A DNA stretch of 11,607 nt, from contig DJBG01000105.1 of the NCBI GenBank assembly GCA_002429965.1, forward strand, positions 15,963-27,569. The letters run 5' to 3'. Each line of letters opens with the position of its first letter. Positions within the stretch are counted from its first letter, which is position 1. Under the pieces are notes generated by a model that had not been told where the DNA came from, ran no database searches, and worked only from the letters and a program-made list of their open reading frames with translations. Source of the DNA: Hungatella sp. UBA5982 (GTDB lineage: Bacteria > Bacillota > Clostridia > Lachnospirales > Lachnospiraceae). Shown one piece after another: positions 1 through 6,175 of this stretch. The position numbers and the translations under genes are program-made.

Positions 1-225
1 AAGCCTGTTCTGGTTATGCGTGATACAACAGAACGACCTGAGGGGATAGCTGCCGGCACTTTGAAATTGGTCGGAACAGATGAAAGCGTAATCTATAAAA
101 CATTTAGAAGGCTCCTTGATGATAAAGCTGAATATGAAAAAATGAGCCATGCCAGCAATCCATATGGTGATGGGCATGCAAGTGAAAGAATAGCTGATAT
201 ATTGGAGAAATCATTTGGTTATTGA
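1..225 (+). CDS. wecB: UDP-N-acetylglucosamine 2-epimerase, C-terminal end (partial)
   Basis: The reading frame is open from the first base of the window and ends in TGA at 223-225, so only the last 74 residues are present. They read [15 protein letters not shown], then an AGT-x-KLVGTD segment, then [16 protein letters not shown]. This is the very characteristic C-terminus of the non-hydrolysing UDP-GlcNAc 2-epimerase family (WecB/MnaA), which interconverts UDP-GlcNAc and UDP-ManNAc in the cytoplasm for cell-wall teichoic acid or capsule precursors. The RDTTERPEG and GDG-x-AS motifs belong to the nucleotide-sugar site. The rest of the gene and its operon lie to the left of the window. The protein end looks complete, and a terminator follows about 200 bases later. 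The family call is secure; the exact pathway is not visible. Confidence 0.93.
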   Translation, partial: KPVLVMRDTTERPEGIAAGTLKLVGTDESVIYKTFRRLLDDKAEYEKMSHASNPYGDGHASERIADILEKSFGY

Positions 226-290
226 AAAGTTACAGCATCTTTTTTATCTTCTCAAGGTACGCTGAGTGTATAATAATAATGCAGAATTTT

Positions 291-395
291 TTCAATCTTC
301 TTTTATCAGTGTGGAAAAGCTGCTTGGATGCTCCAATTGATTTGCCAGTAGAAAGCAACTATGGTTTTGATTCCATGGTCAGAAACTTCAAGTGA
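291..395 (+). pseudogene. Unassigned gene remnant (3' end)
   Basis: An open frame without a start codon runs to TGA at 393-395 and ends in LDAPIDLPVESNYGFDSM followed by VRNFK. The composition looks like real protein. A second overlapping frame (269-341) also reads sensibly around NAEFFQSSFISVEK. This suggests a gene tail with a frameshift near 315-325. The pattern is loosely like the end of a sugar-modifying enzyme such as a Gfo/Idh oxidoreductase, but I do not recognise it with certainty. It lies between the epimerase gene and the terminator at 431-468, so it may be what remains of the last gene of that operon. Confidence 0.3.
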
Positions 396-430
396 AAAGG
401 ATTTAAAAAATTTTCTGCTATAAAAATATA

Positions 431-468
431 GGCTGCGTTTTTCGGAATTGAAAAGCGCAGCCTTTTTA
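431..468 (+). terminator. Rho-independent terminator
   Basis: A 13-bp stem (GGCTGCGTTTTTC paired with GAAAAGCGCAGCC, with one G-U wobble) closes a 6-base loop, GGAATT, and is followed by TTTTTATT. It ends the transcript from the epimerase operon and isolates it from the MerR gene. Confidence 0.9.
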
Positions 469-636
469 TTGCCTTAAATTCGCAAAAATAGAATTATCTA
501 TACTACATAATTATGGAAGTACCGTAAGTATGACATTGAAAATCGTTCCAGGTGCTGTGAACAGAGGACTGTGGGAAAGTAACGCCTCCATTTTTCCGCG
601 TCCAATATAATGTATAAAATTTCTTTTTCAAAAGTA

Positions 637-667
637 TTGACCATGACATCATGTCATAGTGTATTAT
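637..667 (+). promoter_or_regulatory. MerR-type promoter with operator in a 19-bp spacer
   Basis: The -35 box TTGACC (637-642) and the -10 box TATTAT (662-667) are separated by 19 bases, the long spacing typical of MerR-activated promoters. The spacer holds ATGACAT-C-ATGTCAT (643-657), a perfect 7-bp inverted repeat. It extends to 9 of 10 matched pairs from 640 to 660. This matches the known mechanism in which a MerR dimer bound between the boxes untwists the spacer. The downstream gene encodes a MerR protein, so autoregulation is expected. Confidence 0.82.
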
Positions 668-698
668 AAAACCATACGGACAGGAGGTACATATAGAG

Positions 699-1574
699 AT
701 GAGAACAATTAAACAGGTTTCGGATTTAACGGGTATCAGTGTTCGTATGCTGCACTATTACGATAAGATTGGCCTGCTAAAGCCGAGCTCAGTAACAGAA
801 GCGGGCTATAGGCTATACGGCGATAATTCACTAGAAACGTTGCAACAAATACTTTTTTTCAAAGAATTGGACATTCCATTAAAAAATATGAAAGAAATTT
901 TAGAAAGTTCACAGTACGATAAAGTACAGATGCTCCATAAGCAAAAAGAGTTGCTTTCGCTGAAACGAGATAGGCTGAATGAGCTAATCGCACTTATTGA
1001 GAAAAAATTGAAAGGCGGCAGCGCAATGAGTTTTAAAGAATTTGATATGAGTGAATATTTTAATGTACTGGAAACATTTAAGCAGGAACATGAGAATGAA
1101 GTTGTCAAGTATTATGGCAGTATAGAGGAATTCGGCAAGATTATTGAAACAATGAAATCAAAAGAGCTTGAAGGAGCCAAAATGGCAATTAAGCAGTTTG
1201 GCAGTATCGAAAAATACACCGAAGCTATAAAAAACAACCTCAATAATCTGCCGCTGATTATGGATGGGTTTCAGACAATCAAAGAGAATGCAGATGTTTA
1301 TATGGCTCAAACGGATCAATTAATGGAACGCTTAACATCTGATTTAAGTAAAAATCATTCTTCGCCAGATATTCAGGAGATCGTAAAAGAAATGGATGAT
1401 ATGGTCAAGGGGCATAGTAAAATTGTCAAGATGGACATGGGAGAAAACTACTGGGGCATGATGGCAGACCTCTATTTAACAAAGTGCACGAAAGTCCATG
1501 ATAAAAAGTATGGTAAGGGCGCGACAAAATTTATAGGGGAAGCTCTCAAGTTCTATAGTGAGAACACTAAATAA
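699..1574 (+). CDS. MerR family regulator with TipAS-like C-terminal domain
   Basis: A 291-residue transcription regulator. Residues 2-70 form the MerR winged-helix domain: TIKQVSDLTGISVRMLHYYD is the recognition helix region, followed by GLLKPSSVTEAGYRLY (wing). Residues about 76-104 are a charged dimerisation coiled coil. Residues about 118-290 resemble the TipAS/Mta drug-sensing domain, with repeated all-helical segments and conserved aromatics near the end (ENYWGMMADLYL). TipA/Mta-type proteins bind hydrophobic drugs or peptides and activate multidrug efflux and their own genes. The start is supported by AGGAGG at 682-687, 11 bases before the ATG, and by the MerR-type promoter at 637-667. 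No efflux or resistance gene follows, so the targets other than itself are unknown. Family call secure; ligand unknown. Confidence 0.92.
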   Translation: MRTIKQVSDLTGISVRMLHYYDKIGLLKPSSVTEAGYRLYGDNSLETLQQILFFKELDIPLKNMKEILESSQYDKVQMLHKQKELLSLKRDRLNELIALIEKKLKGGSAMSFKEFDMSEYFNVLETFKQEHENEVVKYYGSIEEFGKIIETMKSKELEGAKMAIKQFGSIEKYTEAIKNNLNNLPLIMDGFQTIKENADVYMAQTDQLMERLTSDLSKNHSSPDIQEIVKEMDDMVKGHSKIVKMDMGENYWGMMADLYLTKCTKVHDKKYGKGATKFIGEALKFYSENTK

Positions 1575-1599
1575 AGCAGTCTAATTAAATATCAGGGAT

Positions 1600-1823
1600 A
1601 GTTATTATAGCTATGAAGAATTAAAAGTAAATCGCATATATTTGTGCGGTACGGAAGTGTTCCTGTAGATCCGAAGAATGACCTTCCGGTTCCAGCCATG
1701 GGGTAATAGGATTTAACGAGTTGAATATAAGTGGTTCCAAATAAAGACGATATTTTCCACGAACTGATTAGATTGTCTGAGTTTGTGAAAGAGAGACTAT
1801 TCAGTAAATGGCAATGCACTTAG
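1600..1823 (+). pseudogene. Unassigned gene debris in 1575-1920
   Basis: The 346 bases between the MerR gene and the next gene hold no intact gene. Three short frames read like protein: SYYSYEELKVNRIYL (from 1600), RYGSVPVDPKNDLPVPAMG (from 1647, another frame) and NKDDIFHELIRLSEFVKERL (1731-1823, ending in TAG). Successive frames that each look coding, with stops between them, suggest a frameshifted relic. I cannot name the family. A minus-strand open frame over 1592-1819 has low-complexity sequence and no plausible ribosome binding site, so I treat it as chance. Confidence 0.28.
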
Positions 1824-1920
1824 TAACTACGATAAGCGGGCTTACTAAATATTTATTTGGGCCTAGATTATTAGGTTTTATATCACAAGCAATTAATTTA
1901 TTTTAGATTGGAGCCAGTAT

Positions 1921-2367
1921 ATGAATATTTATAATAATCAGAACTATTTTACCAATAAGCAGTTGCTTAAGATATTAAACAGGCTGGGAGCAGATTATGA
2001 AATTAATAAATTATATATTATTGAAACTAGACACGATTTACTAAAGTATGGAGTAATCCGAATTAATCCATTTGGTTGGATAGAAATTATACGCGGAAAA
2101 ATTGAAGGCAATTATTTGCCAACTAGTAAAACAGTTATAGTGTATGTATTTGCTCACGATGAATATAACGATTTTCATAGTTCCCAGTTGTATTCTATTC
2201 ATGCATTATTACATGAATTGCGACACGCTTATCATAATAATAAAAATATTAAAGGAAGCGAAGAAGATTGCGATGAATTTGCAACCAGATATCTTGACGA
2301 GAATAGTAATTTCTTCTCAAGAGTAATGAAATGGGAAGACGAATGGGAAGTAGAAGAAGAGGATTAA
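1921..2367 (+). CDS. Small HELRH zinc-metallopeptidase-like protein
   Basis: A 148-residue protein with no signal peptide or membrane segment. Residues 95-104 read ALLHELRHAY, an HExxH zinc motif with H98, E99 and H102 as predicted ligands and catalytic base. About 12 residues later EEDCDEFATRYL (114-125) supplies acidic residues suited to be the third ligand, as in gluzincins of the ImmA/IrrE and phage HELRH groups, where a helix carrying ExxA/DEFA follows the motif. The N-terminal 80 residues look like a beta-rich domain, and the C-terminus is very acidic (EDEWEVEEED). GGAG at 1910-1913 lies 7 bases before the ATG. The gene stands alone, with no partner repressor or antitoxin visible beside it. 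Proteins of this type are common in mobile elements. Metal binding is likely; substrate unknown. Confidence 0.72.
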   Translation: MNIYNNQNYFTNKQLLKILNRLGADYEINKLYIIETRHDLLKYGVIRINPFGWIEIIRGKIEGNYLPTSKTVIVYVFAHDEYNDFHSSQLYSIHALLHELRHAYHNNKNIKGSEEDCDEFATRYLDENSNFFSRVMKWEDEWEVEEED

Positions 2368-2371
2368 TGTT

Positions 2372-2596
2372 TCAAGCAAAATCGTAGTGAAACAGTGTGG
2401 AGAGACGAAGTGAGGATATCAGTTTACGTTTGAAGATTTCTTCGACCTCCTCTTCCTTCATGCCAAAAAGTGATTCTAAGTATTCAAGGCTTTATCTAAA
2501 CCAATAATTTCTTAAGGCACTTTTGAAAGCTGAAAGTAGTATTTTCTGACTATCTAAGATAGTTCCATCTACATCTAATAAAATAGTATTATACAT
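2372..2596 (-). pseudogene. HAD family phosphatase, broken and truncated
   Basis: Reading the minus strand from ATG at 2596, the protein begins MYNTILLDVDGTILDSQK. This is motif I (DxDGT) of the phosphoglycolate phosphatase/beta-phosphoglucomutase branch of HAD hydrolases, with nucleophile D8 and acid D10. AAGGAGG (2604-2610) is 7 bases upstream, so the start was once functional. A TAA stop interrupts at codon 35 (2492-2494). Downstream the same frame gives EYLESLFGMKEEEVEEIF, a plausible cap-domain segment, then ends at TGA 2372-2374. In the other frame IGLDKAL can be read across the stop, so at least one indel lies near 2490-2500. HAD motifs II-IV are missing, so the protein cannot be active. 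Confidence 0.75.
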
Positions 2597-2610
2597 CAAT
2601 TTTCCTCCTT

Positions 2611-2820
2611 AAATAATATATACTTTGGGGATATCATAACCTTAAGTATAATTCGATTAAAGATTAGATGGTAAACTAATGTTTAATAAATGGGTAGTAA
2701 TAAAAAGTCATATTTCCCCAATTAGCTATAATAAATAGGAACTTTATTAAAAGAGTATGATAATTGAAAGATAAATAACTCAATAAAAAAATAAACAAAA
2801 GTTTAAATTATAAATATTTG
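2611..2820. other. AT-rich intergenic DNA
   Basis: Between the HAD relic and the promoter of the kinase operon lies strongly AT-rich sequence with no reading frame of coding quality on either strand. It would hold the promoter of the HAD relic (minus strand). I see no convincing repeat or structured RNA here. Confidence 0.5.
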
Positions 2821-2849
2821 TTGTAACGAAAGAAGGCTTGACATATAAT
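2821..2849 (+). promoter_or_regulatory. Promoter of the PfkB/TrpF-like operon
   Basis: A perfect -10 box TATAAT (2844-2849) has TTGTAA (2821-2826) 17 bases upstream. A TTGACA (2838-2843) touches the -10 box directly, giving TTGACATATAAT. That TTGACA cannot serve as the -35 for this -10, and using it with a later -10 would place the start site inside the ribosome binding site. The 5' leader would be about 20 bases. Confidence 0.6.
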
Positions 2850-2876
2850 ACACCTATAAAGTACAGGAGGTGAAAA

Positions 2877-3818
2877 ATGGAAACCAAGAAATATATAGTA
2901 GTTATCGGGGGGATGAATTTAGACTTGGCCGGATTATCTGGAGATGTTTATAGACCAAGGGATTCCAATATTGGTGAAATTGAAATGACAGTTGGCGGAG
3001 TCGGACAGAACATAGCACAGAATTTAACCAGACTTAATGTACCCACATACCTGATTACAGTATATGGAAATGACCATTTTGGTAATATTCTTACTCAAGA
3101 ATGCGGAAAAAATAGTATTTATTTGGATTATTCAGAGTGTATTATTGGAAAAAAAAGTTCAACATATCTTTATGTGGCAGATAACAAAGGAGACATGGTA
3201 GCTGCGGTCAATGATATGAGTATTACAGAAAATATGACTCCAAAATTCCTGCAGGAAAGAATTGACTTTATTAATGGAGCAACATTGTGTGTAATTGATG
3301 GAAATGTATCGGCAAAATCAATAAGATGGTTGGCAGATCATTGTACAGTTCCGATTTTTGCGGATCCGGTATCAACTGCCAAGGCGTCAAGGTTTCAAGA
3401 TATTTTGGAAAAGATAGATACATTTAAACCAAATGAACTGGAAGCAGAACTTCTGACAGGTATTAAGATTACAGACGAAAAAACAGCAAATAGAGCAGCA
3501 GGTCTATTAAATAAAATGGGAGTGAAAAATGTTTTTATTTCTCTTGGTGCAAAAGGAATTCTATGTTCCGGTAATGGAGAAACTATTTTAGTTCCTATTA
3601 TTCCATCTAATATTACAAGTGTAAATGGTGCAGGTGATTGCAGCATGGCTACAATTGTATGGGCCAGATTCTTCTATAAGGAAAGTGTTTCCTTACGTAG
3701 AGTTGGAGAATTGGCACAGGCGGCAGCAAGTTTAACTGTTGAAGTAGCTGAATCTGTATCTACAAAACTCAGTGTAGAAGCTGTGCTCAAGAGAGCAAAC
3801 ACATTTAAAAATCAGTAA
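2877..3818 (+). CDS. PfkB family carbohydrate/nucleoside kinase, PsuK-like
   Basis: A 313-residue ribokinase-family (PfkB) kinase, the same length as E. coli pseudouridine kinase PsuK as I recall it. Seen motifs: VVIGGMNLDLAG (8-19) for substrate binding, the GGVGQNIAQNL signature (40-50), FADPVST (161-167), KPNELEAELLTG (184-195), the ATP-site SLGAKG (222-227), and SVNGAGDCSMA (248-258) with D254 as catalytic base in the GAGD anion hole. The middle resembles PsuK more than ribokinase or fructokinase. PsuK converts pseudouridine to its 5'-phosphate, but its usual partner psuG is absent. AGGAGGTG (2865-2872) precedes the ATG. It is the first gene of an operon with a TrpF-like gene 13 bases downstream. 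All catalytic features are intact. A kinase acting on a ribosyl-type substrate is likely; the exact substrate is inference. Confidence 0.88.
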   Translation: METKKYIVVIGGMNLDLAGLSGDVYRPRDSNIGEIEMTVGGVGQNIAQNLTRLNVPTYLITVYGNDHFGNILTQECGKNSIYLDYSECIIGKKSSTYLYVADNKGDMVAAVNDMSITENMTPKFLQERIDFINGATLCVIDGNVSAKSIRWLADHCTVPIFADPVSTAKASRFQDILEKIDTFKPNELEAELLTGIKITDEKTANRAAGLLNKMGVKNVFISLGAKGILCSGNGETILVPIIPSNITSVNGAGDCSMATIVWARFFYKESVSLRRVGELAQAAASLTVEVAESVSTKLSVEAVLKRANTFKNQ

Positions 3819-3831
3819 GAAGGAGAAAGTT

Positions 3832-4524
3832 ATGATAAAACAAATTTATTCTTTAGTAAACTACAACGAGAGTGTGGCAACAATGGATGCGGGTGCTGAC
3901 CATATTGGTTTAGTACCGATGCAAAGTGGTGGGGTTCCGGCTCATAGAGTACCGTTTGATGTAGTAGATAAAATTTTTAATGAAGCTAAAAAACGTGGCG
4001 TAAAATGTGTTGCAATTATGTTGCAGAAAGACCCAGATGAAATGATCTTTATTACAAAGCGTGTAAAGCCGGATATTCTTCATGTAGCAGGAATGGAGTA
4101 TACTGCAGATGCGGCATTCGCAGAGAGGCTACATAAAGAGTGTCCTGGAGTTAAGCTGATGCAGGCGGTACTGGTAGATGGACCGAAAGCGATTGAAAAG
4201 GCAAAAGAATATGCAAAGTTCTGTGATTTTATTTTAACGGATTCCGGACTTGCAGCAGATACTGGAATCGGAGCAAGTGGATTAACACATGATTGGAATA
4301 TTGATGCAGAAATCGTAAAAGCTGTAGACATCCCAGTAATTATTGCGGGAGGACTTGGCCCGGATAATGTAGAAGCGTGTATTAAGCAGGTAAAACCATA
4401 TGGTGTAGATTCATTAACAAAGACGAGTTACAAATACAATGATGGTATTATGGAAAAAGATATTCCCAAAGTAGTGGATTTCTGTAAAAGAGCTGATAAG
4501 GCAGCCGCCGAACTGACTGTATAG
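3832..4524 (+). CDS. TrpF-like TIM-barrel protein lacking the catalytic Cys
   Basis: A 230-residue protein aligning by eye with phosphoribosylanthranilate isomerase (TrpF) along its length: the first strand IKQIYSL, then AGADHIGLVP (20-29), DILHVAG (81-87), FILTDSGLAADTGIGASG (133-150) with HDW (153-155), AGGLGPDNV (172-180) and GVDSL (191-195). The general acid Asp of TrpF corresponds to D137, and H84 matches the LHG motif. The general base Cys (Cys7 of the T. maritima enzyme), 15 residues before the GAD glycine, is Tyr (Y6) here, and the late SSGVE phosphate loop is altered. Canonical PRA isomerisation is therefore unlikely. It follows the PsuK-like kinase by 13 bases with its own AAGGAGAAAG site and is presumably co-translated. 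A role in isomerising or binding another phosphoribosyl compound is inferred. No other trp gene is in the window. Confidence 0.82.
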   Translation: MIKQIYSLVNYNESVATMDAGADHIGLVPMQSGGVPAHRVPFDVVDKIFNEAKKRGVKCVAIMLQKDPDEMIFITKRVKPDILHVAGMEYTADAAFAERLHKECPGVKLMQAVLVDGPKAIEKAKEYAKFCDFILTDSGLAADTGIGASGLTHDWNIDAEIVKAVDIPVIIAGGLGPDNVEACIKQVKPYGVDSLTKTSYKYNDGIMEKDIPKVVDFCKRADKAAAELTV

Positions 4525-4622
4525 TTGGCTTTGGAGGTGGAAGTGCCATTGACACTTCTCGAGGAATAAATGTAGTCCGGACTTTAGAAGGAAGTACAAC
4601 TAAACTTCATGAATCGTTGTAA
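4515..4622 (+). pseudogene. Iron-containing alcohol dehydrogenase fragment
   Basis: In the frame overlapping the last codons of the TrpF-like gene, the sequence reads DCIVGFGGGSAIDTSRG and then INVVRTLEGSTT, ending in TAA at 4620-4622. GFGGGS-x-IDT is the NAD(P)-binding hallmark of group III (Fe-dependent) alcohol dehydrogenases. Only about 35 residues remain, with no start and no metal-binding histidines. Homology starts exactly where the upstream gene stops, so a deletion probably fused the two. A dehydrogenase may once have been a third gene of the operon. Confidence 0.62.
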
Positions 4623-4664
4623 AGGCAAGAGAATTGACCTTGACCTATACAGCGATTCATGGAG
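4605..4664. repeat. Inverted repeat, 16-bp arms
   Basis: CTTCATGAATCGTTGT (4605-4620) and ACAGCGATTCATGGAG (4649-4664) are inverted copies with two mismatches, both of G-T type, flanking 28 bases. There is no T-run, so it is a poor terminator. It lies at the 3' border of the transposase relic and may be a mobile-element end or an mRNA 3' hairpin for the operon. Confidence 0.6.
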
Positions 4665-4852
4665 ATTGTAAAATCATGTAGTGATCGATATCATAAATAT
4701 CCTTTTGACGTTTCTTTACGACTTGCGGTTCAAAAGTAGATTTTCGATCCTAAGACCCCAAGCAGGTCTTTAGTTCATTGAATGTCCTGGGCCGAATCAA
4801 TATCATACTCGTCCAGCAGTTGCTAAATGATGCTTCGTTTTCCTTCGGGCAT
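4657..4852 (-). pseudogene. IS256/Mutator family transposase remnant
   Basis: On the minus strand from ATG at 4852 the frame reads MPEGKRSII, stop, then LLDEYDIDSAQDIQ, stop, TKDLLG, which matches the N-terminal helix of IS256-family transposases (usually ...QDALKDLLGG). After an apparent internal deletion and frameshift, another frame reads DRKS and then TFEPQVVKKRQKDIYDID. This matches the segment before the first catalytic Asp domain (usual form R-N-G-x-FEPQ-x-V-K-K-x-Q-x-DI). The protein then stops at 4657. At least two in-frame stops and the loss of the whole DDE core make it inactive. Confidence 0.75.
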
Positions 4853-4908
4853 ATTCTCTTATCATAATAAAGCCTTGGTGACCAGTCCACTTTTTATGAT
4901 ATAATGCT

Positions 4909-6012
4909 TTAAAAAGTTATACCTTGTTGAAAATACTGCTGTTTTTTTTCAAATAAAGCATCATTTGATAAAAAGGGATTAACTGATTCTTTTTCTTCCA
5001 TAGTCATGCAAGCAGCAGTATATGCATATTTCAATGTATCTTCTAATTTGATATTCTTTTGCAGTCCCCATACAAGAGCACCAGTAAGTGTGGAACCTGC
5101 TCCAACAGGATTGACAATTATATGCTGCCCGGTGTTAAAGATATATTTTGTATTTGCACTTTTGTAAAATAATCCTTTACGCATTGAAAATACAATAATA
5201 TTTTCCAACCCCTGATTTAATAACGTATCAGCGGCAGTATCTAGATTTGTATAAGGTTTTTTTAGTTCAGAAACCATTTGAGCTAATTCATTTTGAGAAG
5301 TAATGAGAAACTTAATTTTATCAAGATTATGGATAAAACGATGATTTTTATTCATGGATACGGTTTTTACAATCAATGGGACAGTTACCTTCTTACAGAT
5401 GTAATCAATAGTTTCTTTTGGAAGATTTGTGTCAATGATGCAATATTCGGAATGATTAATTCGTTCTAAATTTTTTTCAATAAATGCAGGTGTCATCTGT
5501 TGATAAATATCCATGTCATCAATTCCCATAATTCTACTTCCATCAGAATCATCTATATATAGAAAGGAGGATGTTGCGATACCAGTAATCCTTTCACAGT
5601 ACTGAATATCCATATTATGTTCGTTTGAATCCTCCACAAACTTATCTCCATTTATGTCATCTCCAAAAACAGAAATGAAATAATTTGGTACATCAAGCTT
5701 AGTCAGTGTTAATGAAATGTTTCTTCCAGCACCGCCCAGCAGATTATAAATTTTGCCCGGATTTGAGTTGTCACGAATGAGACGGCTCTTGGAAACTCCC
5801 ATAATATCAATATTGATCCCACCTACAACAGTAACAAAGCGAGGTTCACTTAATACATACCCCTTTCCTTTAATATAGCCCTTCTTTATTAAATTGTGGA
5901 TATGTGCGGCAGCACCTGAACGTGTGATACAGAGTGCATAGGCAAGCTCATTTTGAGAAATCATAGGATTCTGTTTAATTATTTTTAGAATTTCAAGTTC
6001 ACGTTCTGTCAT
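4909..6012 (-). CDS. Winged-helix regulator fused to a PfkB pseudokinase domain
   Basis: I place the start at ATG 6012 (367 residues), because GGAG (6019-6022) sits 6 bases upstream; a TTG at 6024 overlaps that site. Residues 1-56 are a winged helix: EILKIIKQNP, then ISQNELAYALCITRSGAAAH as HTH and a KGYIKGKGYVL wing. Residues 60-360 are a PfkB domain: VVGGINIDIMG, GGAGRNISLTL (93-103), SQNELAQM. It aligns throughout with the kinase at 2877-3818 and is its paralogue. The catalytic motif GAGD is GAGS (304-307; codon TCC), and the FADPVS motif is changed to IVKTVS. Phosphotransfer is therefore probably lost while the substrate pocket may remain. By analogy with ROK repressors it may sense the kinase substrate or product and regulate the operon. 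It faces the operon tail to tail. The fold is secure, the sensor role inferred. Confidence 0.88.
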   Translation of the reverse strand: MTERELEILKIIKQNPMISQNELAYALCITRSGAAAHIHNLIKKGYIKGKGYVLSEPRFVTVVGGINIDIMGVSKSRLIRDNSNPGKIYNLLGGAGRNISLTLTKLDVPNYFISVFGDDINGDKFVEDSNEHNMDIQYCERITGIATSSFLYIDDSDGSRIMGIDDMDIYQQMTPAFIEKNLERINHSEYCIIDTNLPKETIDYICKKVTVPLIVKTVSMNKNHRFIHNLDKIKFLITSQNELAQMVSELKKPYTNLDTAADTLLNQGLENIIVFSMRKGLFYKSANTKYIFNTGQHIIVNPVGAGSTLTGALVWGLQKNIKLEDTLKYAYTAACMTMEEKESVNPFLSNDALFEKKQQYFQQGITF

Positions 6013-6088
6013 AATTAACTCCAATCTGAAAAGGATATTGTGTTGATATGTTATTTAATAGAATAAATTCAAGTCTATATTACTAAAC

Positions 6089-6118
6089 ATTATAAGGAAA
6101 GGAAAAGGAAAAAGTCAA
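6089..6118 (-). promoter_or_regulatory. Promoter of the HTH-PfkB gene
   Basis: On the minus strand TTGACT (6113-6118) and a perfect TATAAT (6089-6094) are 18 bases apart, and the spacer is a pyrimidine run on that strand. The leader to ATG 6012 would be about 70 bases, long enough to hold an operator. Confidence 0.75.
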
Positions 6119-6175
6119 TGATAAAGAAATGAGTTTACTGAGGATGATTTTTATAAAAATGGTGATATTAAAAAC

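Noticed and set aside
806..1108. Minus-strand open frame of 100 codons inside the MerR gene
   Set aside because: It is antisense to a well-supported gene, rich in Ser/Phe/Leu as expected of a shadow frame, and lacks a ribosome binding site.
1592..1819. Minus-strand open frame of 75 codons
   Set aside because: No recognisable motif or ribosome binding site; the plus strand of the same stretch reads more like coding relics.
2838..2843. TTGACA as the -35 box of the kinase operon
   Set aside because: It directly touches the perfect TATAAT; no suitable -10 lies 16-18 bases downstream, and such a start site would remove the ribosome binding site.
6022..6024. TTG start for the HTH-PfkB protein
   Set aside because: The codon overlaps the GGAG that serves the ATG at 6012.
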